From NCBI GenBank assembly GCA_014281115.1, contig JACONQ010000013.1:1168501-1232500 (forward strand): a stretch of DNA of 64,000 nucleotides, in the 5' to 3' direction. The translations under genes and the position numbers were made by a program. Positions within the stretch are counted from its first letter, which is position 1. Every line of letters begins with the position of its first letter. The notes under the pieces were generated by a model. The model had not been told where the DNA came from and made no database searches. It saw only the letters and a program-made list of their open reading frames with translations. The stretch is from Laburnicola sp. R22_1. Taxonomy: Eukaryota > Ascomycota > Dothideomycetes > Pleosporales > Didymosphaeriaceae. Below are positions 33,021 through 44,075 of this stretch, in pieces.

Positions 33021-34747
33021 TTAATCAGCGCGTAGCTGGGCCTCGCTGCCCGCATTAGTGCTGCGTCTCTTGCGCTTGTTTGACTGCTTCGCTGCGACTC
33101 TGGTATCTGCGAGTGTCTCTATCGAGCCGTCGGATTCCTCAAAGATACCCAATATGTTGGAGTCTTCATTTAGGATAGTCCGAGACTCTTGACTCATGGA
33201 GTAAGCTTCCGTATCCGACGCTGCTGTCACAAAGCTCAGCGCCGGGCTTGCGCTTGCCTCATCATTCGTTGACGTCTCAATCTCCGCAAGAGCTACTCGC
33301 TCATTCCCCTGCCTGATTAGGTCGTCCCTCTGCGCTTTTGCCCAATCTCTCAAATTCCTGAATGCTCCTGTGCCTCGTCTGAATGTAGCTGCGGTATCGG
33401 TCATAGCAAAAGACCTCAATTGGGTCATGTGGTACTCTGGACGGTTTCCAGGGTTGCTGGGTTGCGCGAGGTGGCTGGTATACATCTTGAGCTGGCTGTC
33501 GTGGTAGGTCATCGAGATAGTATAAGCTTTGCCGTAGACCGTTTCGTCTTTCTTAAATGAGTTCAAACTTGCCATGCCTCTTGCCCCTAACGCACCATCG
33601 TAACACGCTTGTCGTCTAGCCACTGCTGATGATCCATCAGGGCCTTTGACGGCGAGAAAGAAGTTTGGCACGATGGGGAGGTCATGCTGTGTTGAGGGAA
33701 TGATGCAGCCACCCAGTTCGGTGCGAATCTCTCTGCTAAGCTGTTCTGGGCGAGCGCCATAGTAGATATCTGGATTGCCGGGTTTAAGTGTGCCGTCCGT
33801 CAAGGGTTCGAGATTGGTGAATGGTATCCCGCTTGAGCGACATTTTGCATCTTCGATTCTCCCTTCGAAGTATGGGATCACCAATTCCGAGACCTGTTTC
33901 TCTTTCAAGGCGTCTGCATCTGCTTGCACAAATCTTTCAGTCTTCTTCATCAAACCTAGACGGCGAAAGAGAAGGTCGAGGCTGCCCCAGTATTTCATTG
34001 ATATCCTCCCAATTCGTTGGTTTCGTTGGTACGCCGCCATCTAAATGTCTGTACCCATGCGGATAGATGTTATGATCGACAAGGTGCTGTTGAAAGTCCC
34101 GGTCATAGACCCCAGTGCTTTTGGTCCTTGTTGAATTCGTAGTGGGTCTAGTGCTCGCAGAGGCAGAGTCTCGTTGTCGGCTTTGCGTGTCCGAACGGCG
34201 TGAGGTCATGGTGCGTTTCGTAGTGTGGCTAGGTCCAGGAAACTAAAGCGGGCTATCAGCAGAGCAAACAGATGAGATAGCATTATGACCCTACACTCCT
34301 CAGGTCCGACAGATCTGGACCACCGTGTCTGGAGAACAATTTCAATTCCTTAGGTGTGCTCGGATCGGGGCTACTGAGATTGTCGGCACTCCCTCGTTCA
34401 CTTGCAGTAATTGGCTGCCTCTGCGGTGGATGAGATGCGCTTGGAAGAGCTTGTTTAGACCTCCTGTCGAGTTCTCTCAGTGCTCCTTTGGTAAGCCAGA
34501 TCTTGGATAGATTATCCCAAAACGCCGGTGGAGGTTCGCTAGAAGGGCTGGCTTTCCTTCTCTTAGTCGAAAGTAATGCTTCGCTTTGTTGGTCTGTGTG
34601 CGGCTCCGAACGAGCACGCTTGCGTGGGGTAGAGAGGCTTGACTCGAGCATGCAGTTCTCTTCAAAAGCCGGATCGTTAATGTGTCGGAGGTATCGAGGG
34701 TCCTCAGCATGTGCAGAGGGGCGCGCTTTTGTCGTGAGCGGCGCCAT
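33021..34747 (-). pseudogene. DUF7924-like fungal protein, one intron, one-base frameshift
   Basis: Exon 1 (34747-34295) starts MAPLTTKARPSAHAEDPRYL and ends GPDLSDLRS. A 52-bp intron (34243-34294, GTAGGG...CTTTAG) joins it in phase to FPGPSHTTKRT and the conserved block YDRDFQQHLVDHNIYPHGY and PRPSLSPSRF. At about 33935-33945 the frame slips by one base (DEED stop versus TERFVQADADALKEKQV). The downstream frame carries the core: AKCRSSGIPFTNLEPLTDGT, GNPDIYYGARPEQL, PNFFLAVKGPDGSSAVAR, CYDGALGARG, and ends with a KRKRR-type nuclear signal. The order matches a fungus-specific DUF7924-type family of unknown function. It is either a young pseudogene or a sequence error. Confidence 0.7.
34243..34294 (-). 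other. intron of the DUF7924-like gene
   Basis: 52 bp; donor GTAGGG, acceptor CTTTAG. Removal joins two codon-complete exons in frame. Confidence 0.7.
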
Positions 34748-35961
34748 AGTAACTCGCCGATCGTGTCGTTGGCGCTATCATCTTTCTGGTGTAGCTGTAA
34801 TGCATTCTCCGCACTCGGCGGCAAGTGAGTCACATCTGAGTTAAGGTGCAGAGGGCGACAGGAGGGTTGGTGGGACGAGGAGCTGAGCATTGACGATTTC
34901 CTCCATCCAATCGGACGCAGCCCCGCCAGAAAGCGCGCGCTTCGGGATCGCGCCCACATCTGACACTGCGTCGCAGCCCGTTTGATGATCAAGGAGTCGC
35001 TGATAGACGCGACAAGGGCGATCAGCGCGCTCAAGTGTCGTCGCGACACAGAATTGTCGTCGTATGCATAGGAGCGTTTGTGAGGAAGCGATGGAGGCGC
35101 GATAACGCTCGCCGAGAGGCTGGTCCGGAAGAACGTCGGCCTTATTCGCCGGCCCAGCAGCGAGATCTCACGCATGGACCAGCTGCCCCAAGAAACAAAT
35201 GTCTGCAATAGCCTCATCTCAAGGTTTTGACTGAGTGCATTCCCTTCAGGAACAAATTTTGATTACGCATAAATCGTGTGCACACAAAGCAAAGGGCTGA
35301 TTAGGCTGCTAAGCGACGCCTCATTCAACAGGCCTGTAGGACATAAACTCAACGTCGCGATCATATCAAATTATCCTAAAAAGATAATAAGAATGCTTCA
35401 AATTCTCCTCGTAGATCCGTTAAGAAGAAACAGCCTCAAACCTGAGTAAATTAGCTAGCGACTATCTACAGGCCCAGGAGATCTACTGCAGAAAGTCTCG
35501 TGATAATCGGTTCCGTATAGGCCTCCATAGCCTCAAGTTGTGGCTTTGCGCGTGCATCAGTGCATCAGCTGTCAAGATACGGTGTGCGCTAGCTTAAAGC
35601 GGAAACGGGAAAAACTGCGGCGCTATTAATAACTTATCTCAAGATCGCTACGGCACGACCCTTCTGTGTCGTAATTGGTCGGTCCTGCTACAGTACGCCG
35701 GGACTTGCACTCGCCAACCTGGGGGTATTATCCTAGGCTATCTTATTAGAGAGCTGCTTTCAGTGCGGGTATTACGGAAACTATATAGCCAAGCTTACCG
35801 TAGTGCCCAGCGAGGGTATTGGAAGGCTGCCGACATTTCTCGCACGCACATTCGCACTTCATCCTCCTCAATCCCTGCCATTCATTCCCTCTGCACTCAA
35901 CGAACATAGTCTTCAGCCTCGGTTCAATACCATTCAGACGACGCAGATCTCGCATCTCGAT
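34748..35961. other. intergenic between divergent genes
   Basis: Separates the minus-strand DUF7924-like gene from the plus-strand kinase-like gene. The long minus frame at 34477-35217 overlaps the DUF7924 exon and has no domain, so I regard it as a chance frame. Confidence 0.4.
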
Positions 35962-36708
35962 ATGTCCCAGCGAAGCCGCGACGAAAAAGAGCTCTCTCGC
36001 TCAGAGTATAAAACGTACAACTTCACGCCTACAAGCTTCATCAAACGCGAGATCCCGGTCAATGAGCGTAATCAGAAGCCGGATGGCTCGTACATTGATG
36101 ATCCAAGGCTTGCACAACGCTTCTTCAACGAGGCTGCTGCATACAAGCTGCTCAAGGAGATGACCTCTATCCCTGTTCCGAACGTCATTTCACATGGCTA
36201 CGACGAGAACCGCCGACTTTTTCTGGAGACAGAGCTGATTGCTGGGACCGTTCAGGCCTCTCAGGCAGCCAGCGTGTGTCGGATGCCCGCTACCCATCAC
36301 ATAACGCCTGGCTCTGGCCCCTGCGATATTTGTCGCAGCACTGTAAGCCAGAATGTCGAGAGTTTCGTCCAGAACACGGTACTGCCTCAGCTCCGCAATC
36401 TCAAGAGCTATTCCACAGGTCTCAACAGTTATGTCATGCCACCACGTTGGGTCATCGATACGGACGATAGATTGGAATGGCCAGTAAAGACATCTTCGAC
36501 AGCTGAGTTCGTCTTTGTCCTTCACGACTTGGTCGACCACAACATCCTAGTCGATACCTGCACGTTACAAGTCCGGGCACTGGTGGATTTAGAGGAGTCG
36601 GGGTTCTTCCCGCTGGAGATGCAGCAATGGCGAGTCAACCGAGAGGGTCAATTTGCCATCTATGAGGACCACAGCCTTGTCAGGAGCCACATTCGTCTCT
36701 TACAGTGA
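35962..36708 (+). CDS. aminoglycoside-phosphotransferase/choline-kinase-like protein, probably degenerate
   Basis: 248 residues from the ATG at 35962 (MSQRSRDEKELSRSEYKTYN); an upstream in-frame ATG at 35803 adds 53 residues with no family look. The C-terminal half carries the APH-type catalytic loop as LHDLVDHNILVD (residues 187-198). The Asp and Asn are kept but the usual His two before the Asp is Leu. LVDLEESGFFPLE (207-219) then stands where IDWEYAGFYP is usual, so the metal-binding Asp is kept. The N-lobe has DDPRLAQRFFNEAAAYKLL and a IPVPNVISHGYD hinge. The protein is shorter than typical APH proteins and probably lost part of its C-lobe. Fungal members often sit near variable regions; the substrate is unknown. 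Confidence 0.6.
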   Translation: MSQRSRDEKELSRSEYKTYNFTPTSFIKREIPVNERNQKPDGSYIDDPRLAQRFFNEAAAYKLLKEMTSIPVPNVISHGYDENRRLFLETELIAGTVQASQAASVCRMPATHHITPGSGPCDICRSTVSQNVESFVQNTVLPQLRNLKSYSTGLNSYVMPPRWVIDTDDRLEWPVKTSSTAEFVFVLHDLVDHNILVDTCTLQVRALVDLEESGFFPLEMQQWRVNREGQFAIYEDHSLVRSHIRLLQ

Positions 36709-38580
36709 TAGAAGTTTCAGTAGTACCAAGTAGCAACATCGCGGTATCTATCGGGTGGAACACGTCGACTCAGGCACACATTGGAAGTCGCTCGTTGAAT
36801 AGAACCTACTTTACCTAGTAATTAACACTGATGCTTCTCACTTGAAATCTTGACGCGGGCAAAAATGATCACGTCAAGGTAAAAGCAGTCATAACTGTCA
36901 CTCCAAAACAGAGCACACGATTTAGGGCGCCAAAGGTGTTGTGATTGAGTAGGAAAGTATATCTAAAGTTGCTTGGCCAAGCAGGGACAAAGAGTCTCCT
37001 TTCGTATCTTGGTTCTAGTTCTAAGCCCACTTCATTATCTAAATCCCCCCCTATTGCACAATCACCAATAACCGACTCGGAAGGCTTCGTATACTAGGCT
37101 GGGTAGGCTTTTGACCAAACGTAATGCTACGCAGGTAGTATACCGCTTGTCACTTATCCTGTGCCGCTTGCCGACATGATTATGCTCCCTGATCCTCACA
37201 TGCCGTCTAACCTAAATAAGAAAATGAGCACAAAACAGTGCCTTTACCTCATTAATCTCCCGTTGCTCGAGACCCACAATGAGCCTTTCAATCCCCCACC
37301 AATAGTACTAGCGCATGATCACATTGCGCCAAGGTTGGTTCTAGCCGAAAACAGATATGCGCACAGAAACATGCTCCTTTCCAGCTTGGTTTCCATATAG
37401 GATGCGGTGATACGGCAACGTCACATATTTCCGGCAATGTGAGCGGCGCTTCTTATCTAAGGAAAAGCAGTTGAATGCGCTCCAACCCTAGTTTAAGTGC
37501 ACACATCCAATATTTTAGTAGCTAAGTCGGGAATCGCGCCCTACGCAATTCGGCCACGCTAAAAGTAATTGTAGGAGCTTGCACATGGTTACGCGCAATG
37601 TTCTTCACTAACCCGCTCAAGAAAGCTAATAGTCTATGACACTGGGTTGGACAGCTTGCTGCGACGTAGACGAAACGTTTGTCGTTCATTGCCCTTCGTT
37701 TGAGCCTCTCACAAGATCAGGCTAGGTCGAGAGTAACACCACCTCAGGCACCGTGGCACCTTAAGAGGCGAAAGGCTTCTGTTACAGTAGACAGTCGTTC
37801 TCCGGTCAAGCCCTCCATTGCTGAAGGCATGCATCTAAGGTAGGCACGAGGGTGACCAGGGTGAGTGGTGACGAGGAAGAAAGGGATATACGAACAAGCA
37901 AGGGCGACAAAGTGATGGCCGGTGAAGCATCACGAAGCGGCTTAGCGAACTTACTCCTCACGTCAAGGGTGCGCTGTTGCCTAGTTTTTGTATATTGTGG
38001 CGGCGGGGCAATGAGTGTGTGATAGGCTGGGTGCAGGATGAACTGCTAAGCTGACAGACATGAGTTATGCATTCGACCAATGCCATGTGGATCTCTATGG
38101 GATGCAGAAGACAATAGGAATGAATACCCACTCATTGCCAGGTGAATACATCCGGTCTCTGCATCGCAGAGGCACAGCGAGACCGAGAGCAGGCACGTTG
38201 ATCAGGGAAGGCTGGTCAAACCTCAGGACCGAGTAGACAAGGCTCCGCCATTCGCCCTCGCCGGTGCAGTCACCAGCCAGCGACCGACATTAAGCCCCGT
38301 ACGTCTTGGTGTGGGCCGCCACGACCAGCTGTCGTCTGCACATTCCTCGTTGTATTCGTCCCTGGTATGCATTCAACATATGCAGCAATTTGTGTAAGCA
38401 GTTCAGGGTCGCGCTCGCCGAAGACCTGGGTCACAACGGGGCTCGGTGTTCTCTACGCGTCGCAGCGCGTGAGCCGCCAAGTGAACAGCTGGCTTCGTTA
38501 GTATGGGGATTGATCAGAGTTGACTATCTTACCAGGACTATCTAGTAATAACACTACAACATTCTTCCTTCGCCACAACG
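36709..38580. other. GC-normal stretch without a gene
   Basis: Only short frames (such as 37161-37400) without domain-like features. Confidence 0.45.
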
Positions 38581-39034
38581 CTACAACATGGAGGTGTCGC
38601 GGGGTTTTTCGTACGTCCGTGGCTCTGGGCTAGTATGATCCTCAATATATGGTGGCTTCCGATCCCAGCCATTTAAGTTGTGCATCTTTGCGACTTGGTC
38701 ATTGATTAAGTTCTGAAAATCGCTGCTTGGCCATTTGTAACTAGAGTGCTGGGAGCCGTAGTCAAAGTGGAGAACGGGGATATTTGCTTTCTGATGGGCA
38801 GTAGAAAAGTCGTAGGCGGAGTTGGATATGTCAAACACTAAGACGGTGAATTGCGGCCACTTTTGGATCACAAGGAGCTTGTAATCGCAAGAAACGTTGA
38901 GAGTGGCGCAAGTCGTCGACACAACTGCATCGGGTGAGCTGGAGTAGAGTGGTGATCTCTTCTTCAGTAAAACGGCAACCCTTGTAGGTGTTTGGGTCTG
39001 TAGCGAGCTGACAATAGCCTGGTCGCATTAGCAT
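38581..39034 (-). CDS. doubtful open region, unknown
   Basis: Two overlapping minus-strand frames (38831-39034 and 38581-38922) could be joined by an intron or a frameshift. The second reads LLVIQKWPQFTVLVFDIS and FDYGSQHSSYKWPSSDFQ, which looks more protein-like than random. No domain recognised and no clear splice pair found. It may be a decayed gene. Confidence 0.2.
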
Positions 39035-40030
39035 ACTAGGTTGCGCCGGAAATACTCTCTAGCGCTTTACCTTTGATACTGCTTCGGGCTCCATTCTCAG
39101 TGTTGAAAGGCGAGTGAAAGGCAGTTGCGAGCACGGGATCTTATTAATGCAAAAACGAGCTAAGGATCTGGGTGGTCGTCATTGCAATTGGTTCGTCTAA
39201 TATCACCAATCGGAATATAAGGATAGCGCCCGAGAACACAATCAATTTGGTGTTACGCCGTACATGGGTTAGCCGTAGTTCGTGCGCTCACTGGCTCGAC
39301 GGTGGTGTCGCATATTGACAAGATCCACAAGCCCCCTCGCGTTGCACAACCCATGTTGTTCCCGCTGCGCTATCACTGTGCTGTGCGCCACAGTCTACGG
39401 ATCGAAACCTTCGAAATTCATGCTGGCACCTTCGACTTCTCCCGGTGCAGAGAACTTTGGTCCAGGTACACATCTAGAACATCATTTAAGAGTTACGACT
39501 TATCTGCCTAGCGACGAATAGTACTTACAGGTGCAGCGGACCAGACTCCCTGATCGGAGAATCTGTTGTCGCAATTAGTTACTTCTGTAAGTATTGTGTA
39601 TTCCGTTGAGTCATCGTTTGGCATAATGCGCTTATTGAGAAAGTGCTTACTGCGGTAGAAGATAACGTGGTTGACTCTGAGGCGGCGCGATGGGTTTGAC
39701 TTCAAGGCTTGATAATTGTGCAGGTATCTAAGCGCTGAGATAGTTCACGCTTTATGTTCCCACATAGAACATGGAATGTTACTTCCAACTAAATTGGGGA
39801 ATAAGCACAAAACGATGCTCCAGGAGGTGGTTGCCTGGACTCAGGCCGGGCGTCGTCTAACCAAATCGAGGAATAAGGGCCTGTTCGGTCAGGGCTTCAG
39901 GTTCAGGTTCAGGTTGACCTTCATATTGGCTGTTTTAGTGATAGCGCAATACAGGGATTGTGCAGGGCCGGACTCAGGGCTAAAACACTAGTTTTGACGC
40001 CGCTGACGCCTGATATGTTGGACCTGTTCG
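39035..40030. other. stretch without a supported gene
   Basis: Short frames only. A GGTTCA hexanucleotide repeats about three times near 39898-39917. Confidence 0.4.
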
Positions 40031-40657
40031 GTGCTTCCGCATGCCCAATATGCTCTATCGCATAGGCCGACGGATGATAATGACGAAGAGAGATTAGATC
40101 TTTCCAGGAAATGTGCCATGGCTTTGTATAGTGACGGACGGTATGAGGAGGCCGAAGAGCTGGACGTGCAAGTGATGGAGACGAGCTCGAAGGTGCTTGG
40201 GGAGGAGCATCCAGACACGCTGACCAGCATGGGCAACCTGGCGTCGACGTACAGGAATCAAGGCCGGTGGAAGGAGGCCGAAGAGCTGGAGGTGCAAGTG
40301 ATGGATACGAGAAAGAGGGTGCTTGGGGAGGAGCATCCAGACACGCTGACCAGCATGGGCAACCTGGCGTCGACGTACTGGAATCAAGGCCGGTGGAAGG
40401 AGGCCGAAGAGCTACAAGCAAAGGAACTAGGGATATGTTTAAGGGTGCTTGGGGAGGAGCATCCTTCCACGCTGACCAGCATGGGCAATCTTGCCTTCAC
40501 GCTGCAGTCCCAGGCTCGTCACAAAGAGGCTCTCACACTAATGGAGAGATGCTTCCGCCTTCGCCAGCAGGTCCTTGGCGAGCAACATCCTAATACACAG
40601 TCGTCGCTGGACACGCTGAATGGGTGGCGAGCGAATTGTAGCGACGATATCTTATAA
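40031..40657 (+). pseudogene. orphan TPR (kinesin-light-chain type) domain of an NLR-like protein
   Basis: The open frame encodes about four 42-residue TPR units. Each has (G)RW/YKEAEELxxQVM, then VLGEEHPDTLTSMGNLAST. The last unit is followed by VLGEQHPNTQSSLDTL and a stop. This TPR_12 array is the C-terminal sensor of fungal NB-ARC/PNP-type NLRs and it starts with the usual linker LPHAQYAL. No ATG precedes that linker in frame (first internal ATG 40118, MALYSDGRYEE), and no NB-ARC or effector domain lies upstream. It looks like the cut-off 3' end of an NLR, though a short TPR-only protein from 40118 is possible. Confidence 0.65.
40150..40405 (+). repeat. 126-bp near-identical tandem TPR-coding repeats
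   Basis: Two consecutive 126-bp units (about 40152-40277 and 40278-40403) are almost identical at DNA level, including third positions; the next unit is more divergent. They encode TPR units two and three. Confidence 0.85.
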
Positions 40658-41760
40658 CGGCACCTTTGTGTGTAATGTAGATCTCAGAGAGTGAGGCTAT
40701 AAATCACATAAGCTTAGTTGAAATATGCCTCCTAATAGTATGTAACGTTAGTAATTAATGCAATGGTGAATTCTACGAGGATATTCTGTAAAGTGCTTTA
40801 TTCCACTTACCACAGCAAATCTAAGCCAAAGTGTACAGAGTGAGATAACATTATAACCACTTCAAGACAGTCCAGCGCAGAATCTTGTTGGGCTGGTAAC
40901 CCAGGGCTTCCACTCAGTCCAGCGCAACATGATGAACCAAAATTCGAAGTTCAGAATTCGAAACTGATTTTGCTAACCCATTGAGTGTTACACTCAGTAA
41001 TCTCATCATCCGCAAAACAATATTGGAAAACCGAAAAGTTGCGGCGTCAGCTGTGGCGTTAGCTGTGGCGTCGCTCAAGGCGTTGCTCAAATATGGATTT
41101 TCGATAGTTACTTAGTTCTTAGCCATGCGTAAGACTTAGTCATCTACCGGTACTGAGTAAATTATGAAATCGATTGCGCCTGAGGCACTAAGAGGGTCCA
41201 AGCATGCGCCTTACGAGATACGGGTATTGCGGGTCTTTGTCGCTCTAAGCGCCCGGTTGCCGCATGGAATGGCCTGGTTCAATATGGCCGAGGGTCGGGT
41301 GATCTTACCTTGAGAAAGATTCTTAACTCTTTTATTGCTAACATTATGACGAAGACAGCACGAACGAAGAAACTGGAGCGCAAAGGCGTTACGGCGGCTT
41401 CTTTACAACCTGTAAGATCACGCGGTTGGGTGGTCAAAAAGGTAGGTGAGAAGATTGTGTATCAACTGTATAGGTGTACTATCTAGAAGCTGCAGAGTAT
41501 GTAGGTACACGAACGTAAACAGTGCTAGTCCTAGATAGGTGTAGCCTTCTCACAAAGGTGAGTAACAACCATGCCAGGGTAGGTGCATCTATCTCATAGG
41601 GTAAGAGCTTCCTGAACCGTCACATGTTAGAATGTGATCCTGTCTCGCGTCGTATTTTGGCATTTCAGCTCCGTGACGGGACTCGATCGGAAATTTCAAC
41701 CCCCAATGTTCCAGGCTTTCACATCCTCTCACCCTTGAATCTCGTCCTCACACTGCTGGA
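40658..41760. other. stretch without a gene
   Basis: No convincing frame. Short GC-rich direct repeats (GCTGTGGCGT) at about 41040-41075. Confidence 0.4.
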
Positions 41761-41779
41761 ATCGGTTGTCAGGCTCTTC

Positions 41780-42102
41780 ATCCGTATTGATACCCTGTCG
41801 GTCCGGCATTCATAGGCCCCATATCCACTGGCTGCTGCAATGGCTGTTGCATCTGCTGCATTTGCTGAATATGTGCCACTTGGCTTGGGTCCTGCGAAAA
41901 GTCAAAGCTAGCCGCCCAGTTGTAATCTGGGGAGTATACGGTGCGCAGAGGAGGCAGCTTTGCGCGACGCTGTGAGGCCTTGGTGCCGGCGCGGAAGTGT
42001 ACTATCCACAACACCATATTCTTTCGCAATTTTTCTATACGAGAACGATTCTCCTGGTTCTCGCGATTCGATTGCCGTGATCGCAGCCTGAATTGGATCC
42101 AT
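41780..42102 (-). pseudogene. pogo transposase N-terminal remnant
   Basis: The minus frame from 42102 reads MDPIQAAITAIESREPGESF and SYRKIAKEYGV, then STLPRRHQG, the Psq-type HTH start of the pogo/Fot transposases in this window (compare MSSIEAAIKEIESLRLEESF in element A). After about 45 residues the similarity ends. No TIR pair was found. It is a relic of a further pogo family. A glutamine/methionine-rich frame (QQMQQMQQPLQQ) overlaps its distal part. Confidence 0.6.
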
Positions 42103-42109
42103 GTTGGTG

Positions 42110-42660
42110 GAGATGCAAGGGGTGGAAGTTGGTGTTGATCATGGCGGGGTGCGGCACTGACTGACGCGAGGCATTGATTGCCAAGCTTCGGTAGGTGTTT
42201 CGCGTCCACGCACTTAATTGGCGACGCGCGAAAATCATGAAGGTTTTTGCCAAGGGATTCCCCGATTTTCGAATATGACAGATCCCACTAGTTTCTGTTT
42301 TCTAAAATAGGAATCCGGGAATCTAAATATGAAATCCCAGAGATCCAAGGCAGTAAGTTGGCGCTGGATTGATAGTCAGATCTCCAATTCCCGAAAAATT
42401 GCACTTCTTGTGATTTGAAGATCAGATATCCAGAGCGGGGAGTATGACAGTCAGATTTTCCGTTCGAATAACTACAGTGGTGACCGAAACCGGTTTCCGG
42501 TTCCTGCTTTTCGGTTATGCTGAGCGCACGGCTATAAGAATGGCGCTTACTATATATATACTAGCGCTCTACATGGGAACATGTGGCTTAGAAAGTGGCG
42601 ATGTCGCGAGCTGTGCCACATGTACCACTACCTATCCATTATCCAAAACACCCAAATGGC
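42110..42660. other. stretch without a gene
   Basis: Nothing recognised between the pogo relic and the WD40-type fragment. Confidence 0.35.
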
Positions 42661-43494
42661 CTATGCTGTACGAATTCTGAGAAGTGTAGTATGACCTGAA
42701 AAACTTCCTAAGCAGAGCACGTCTTTACTAACAGCAAAACAACTCGGTCGATAGTTGGAAGGAAGGCATGACAACAGCTGTTGACCAAAAGAAATCCATT
42801 CGTCTTGTACAAAGATGTGAGACAACTGCGCTATTTGAACTGAGTGAGATGGCGTAGTTGGAGAAGGTAAATGAATACCACCTTGATCTGTTTGAATATA
42901 CTGGCCGTCCGGCGAGAATGCGACGGCGTCGACCCTGTCGGTATGGCCCTCGAATACGCTGCGGCAAACATTCCAGTCGATTTCCCTTTGTGACAACATC
43001 ATCACCCACTGTGGCACTTGGTTCTCAAAAGTTTGCTGTATCAGACTTATCTGTGGTGCGAACAAAGGTGCGGAGCAATAGAGCTGCAATAGAGCATCTG
43101 CTATAGACCGAAACCGCAGTAAGAATTGCTTGGCGTCTCGAAGAAAGCTTAAAACATTTCTTGCAGGTGGCTAGATTATATATTAGCATAGCTCAAAGAA
43201 AAGCTTTTGTAGAGATCTTACAGCTACCAGATTCTGAAGGCTGTCGAGCACGTAAACGCATGTGCTTAACTCTCCCATAAGATTCATAGCTTCAAGCCAG
43301 AAGAGCAGGTAGTTCTGGAGAAAGACATGTGTCGTGTCTCCGTCAATGATGTGCTGCTGGCTCTTCTCAAGATGACTAAACCAGTAACGACACGCATACT
43401 GCAACTCAGGCGGTAAGCTGCTAGAAATTATCCACTCATCGATTTCGCTCCTCGTAACCCCGGGTCCTGATAAAGTGCATATGTTCCGAATCAT
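42661..43494 (-). pseudogene. C-terminal part of a NACHT-WD40 NLR with collapsed WD40 array
   Basis: The upper frame (43494-43183) reads SSLPPELQYACRYWFSHLEK, then HVFLQNYLLFWLEAMNLMG, the post-NACHT helical linker of fungal NWD-type NLRs. After a break the lower frame (43089-42661) gives LYCSAPLFAPQISLI, WNVCRSVFEGHTDRVDAVAF and SPDGQ, the first WD40 half-repeat. It passes without a frame change into QTDQGGIHLPSP, IFVQDEWI and PSNYRPSCFAVSKDVLCLG, the C-terminal tail normally found after 7-14 WD40 repeats. The repeats in between are missing. Together with 45400-46075 it suggests one NLR gene, now broken. Confidence 0.65.
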
Positions 43495-43509
43495 CTATGA
43501 CAAATGCTG

Positions 43510-44075
43510 ACCGTTTGTCTCAGCTTGATGCATCTATTGGAATTTATAAGAATACTTGCTACGAGCTTCTTGGGCCGCTCAATCTTCTAGACAGTCAGAC
43601 GAAAGCTTTACTAAGCGAATAATAAGCAGAAGCGTAGTTAGACGTAGACTTGCAAGCCGCACTTAAAGCCTAACTAGGAGAGAACTACTACAGATACGCA
43701 CCTCTTCAAAATAAGCTGAATAAGCGCATCTAGCTCTTCTGCGAAAAGCTTAAATAAGAGAAGAATAGCTAGCTGCTATAGATTACGTTAGACGGAACGT
43801 TAGACGAGAAAGTCTATAAGAAATTCTTTAAAAGCTTCTAGCTGTAGATAAGGGGTAGTTTTAATACTAAAAAGTATAAGGCTTTACTTACTGACATTGA
43901 TTATAATATTAATAACCTATTAAAACTAACTACTAGAGCTATCTAACTTAAGCTGGTTAAAATAGAGAAGAAGAATAAGCTCCAGTCTGCTTACTGGCTA
44001 AACATGGGAGACCAGGCTCAGCGACTTCTTGATAGCCTTAGCTCACGGTTTTCACCGTGCGCCTCTTTCTGGCAC
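43510..44075 (+). pseudogene. fragment of a DUF7580-like fungal (HET/prion-type) protein, RIP-like stops
   Basis: Plus-strand translation gives LDASIGIYKNTCYELLGPLN, then TKALLSE and YYRYAPLQNKLNKRI, then ITLDGTLDEKVYKKF, SFNTKKYKALLTDIDYNINN, LLKLTTRAI and YWLNMGDQAQRLLDSLSS, with in-frame TAA/TAG at likely CAG/TGG positions. The pattern resembles fungal DUF7580 proteins of the incompatibility/NLR environment. The fragment lies on the opposite strand between two pieces of a NACHT-WD40 gene and is locally more AT-rich than its neighbours. Confidence 0.45.

Noticed and set aside
34477..35217. 246-codon minus-strand frame
   Set aside because: It overlaps the DUF7924-like exon in another frame, has no domain and a serine/arginine-rich chance-like composition.
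39898..39920. GGTTCA repeats as a telomere-like tract
   Set aside because: Only about three units and not the TTAGGG type; no telomere array exists in the window.
41778..42209. 143-codon glutamine-rich minus frame
   Set aside because: Its first half is out of frame with the pogo relic it overlaps and the QQMQQ tail is low complexity; not supported as a gene.
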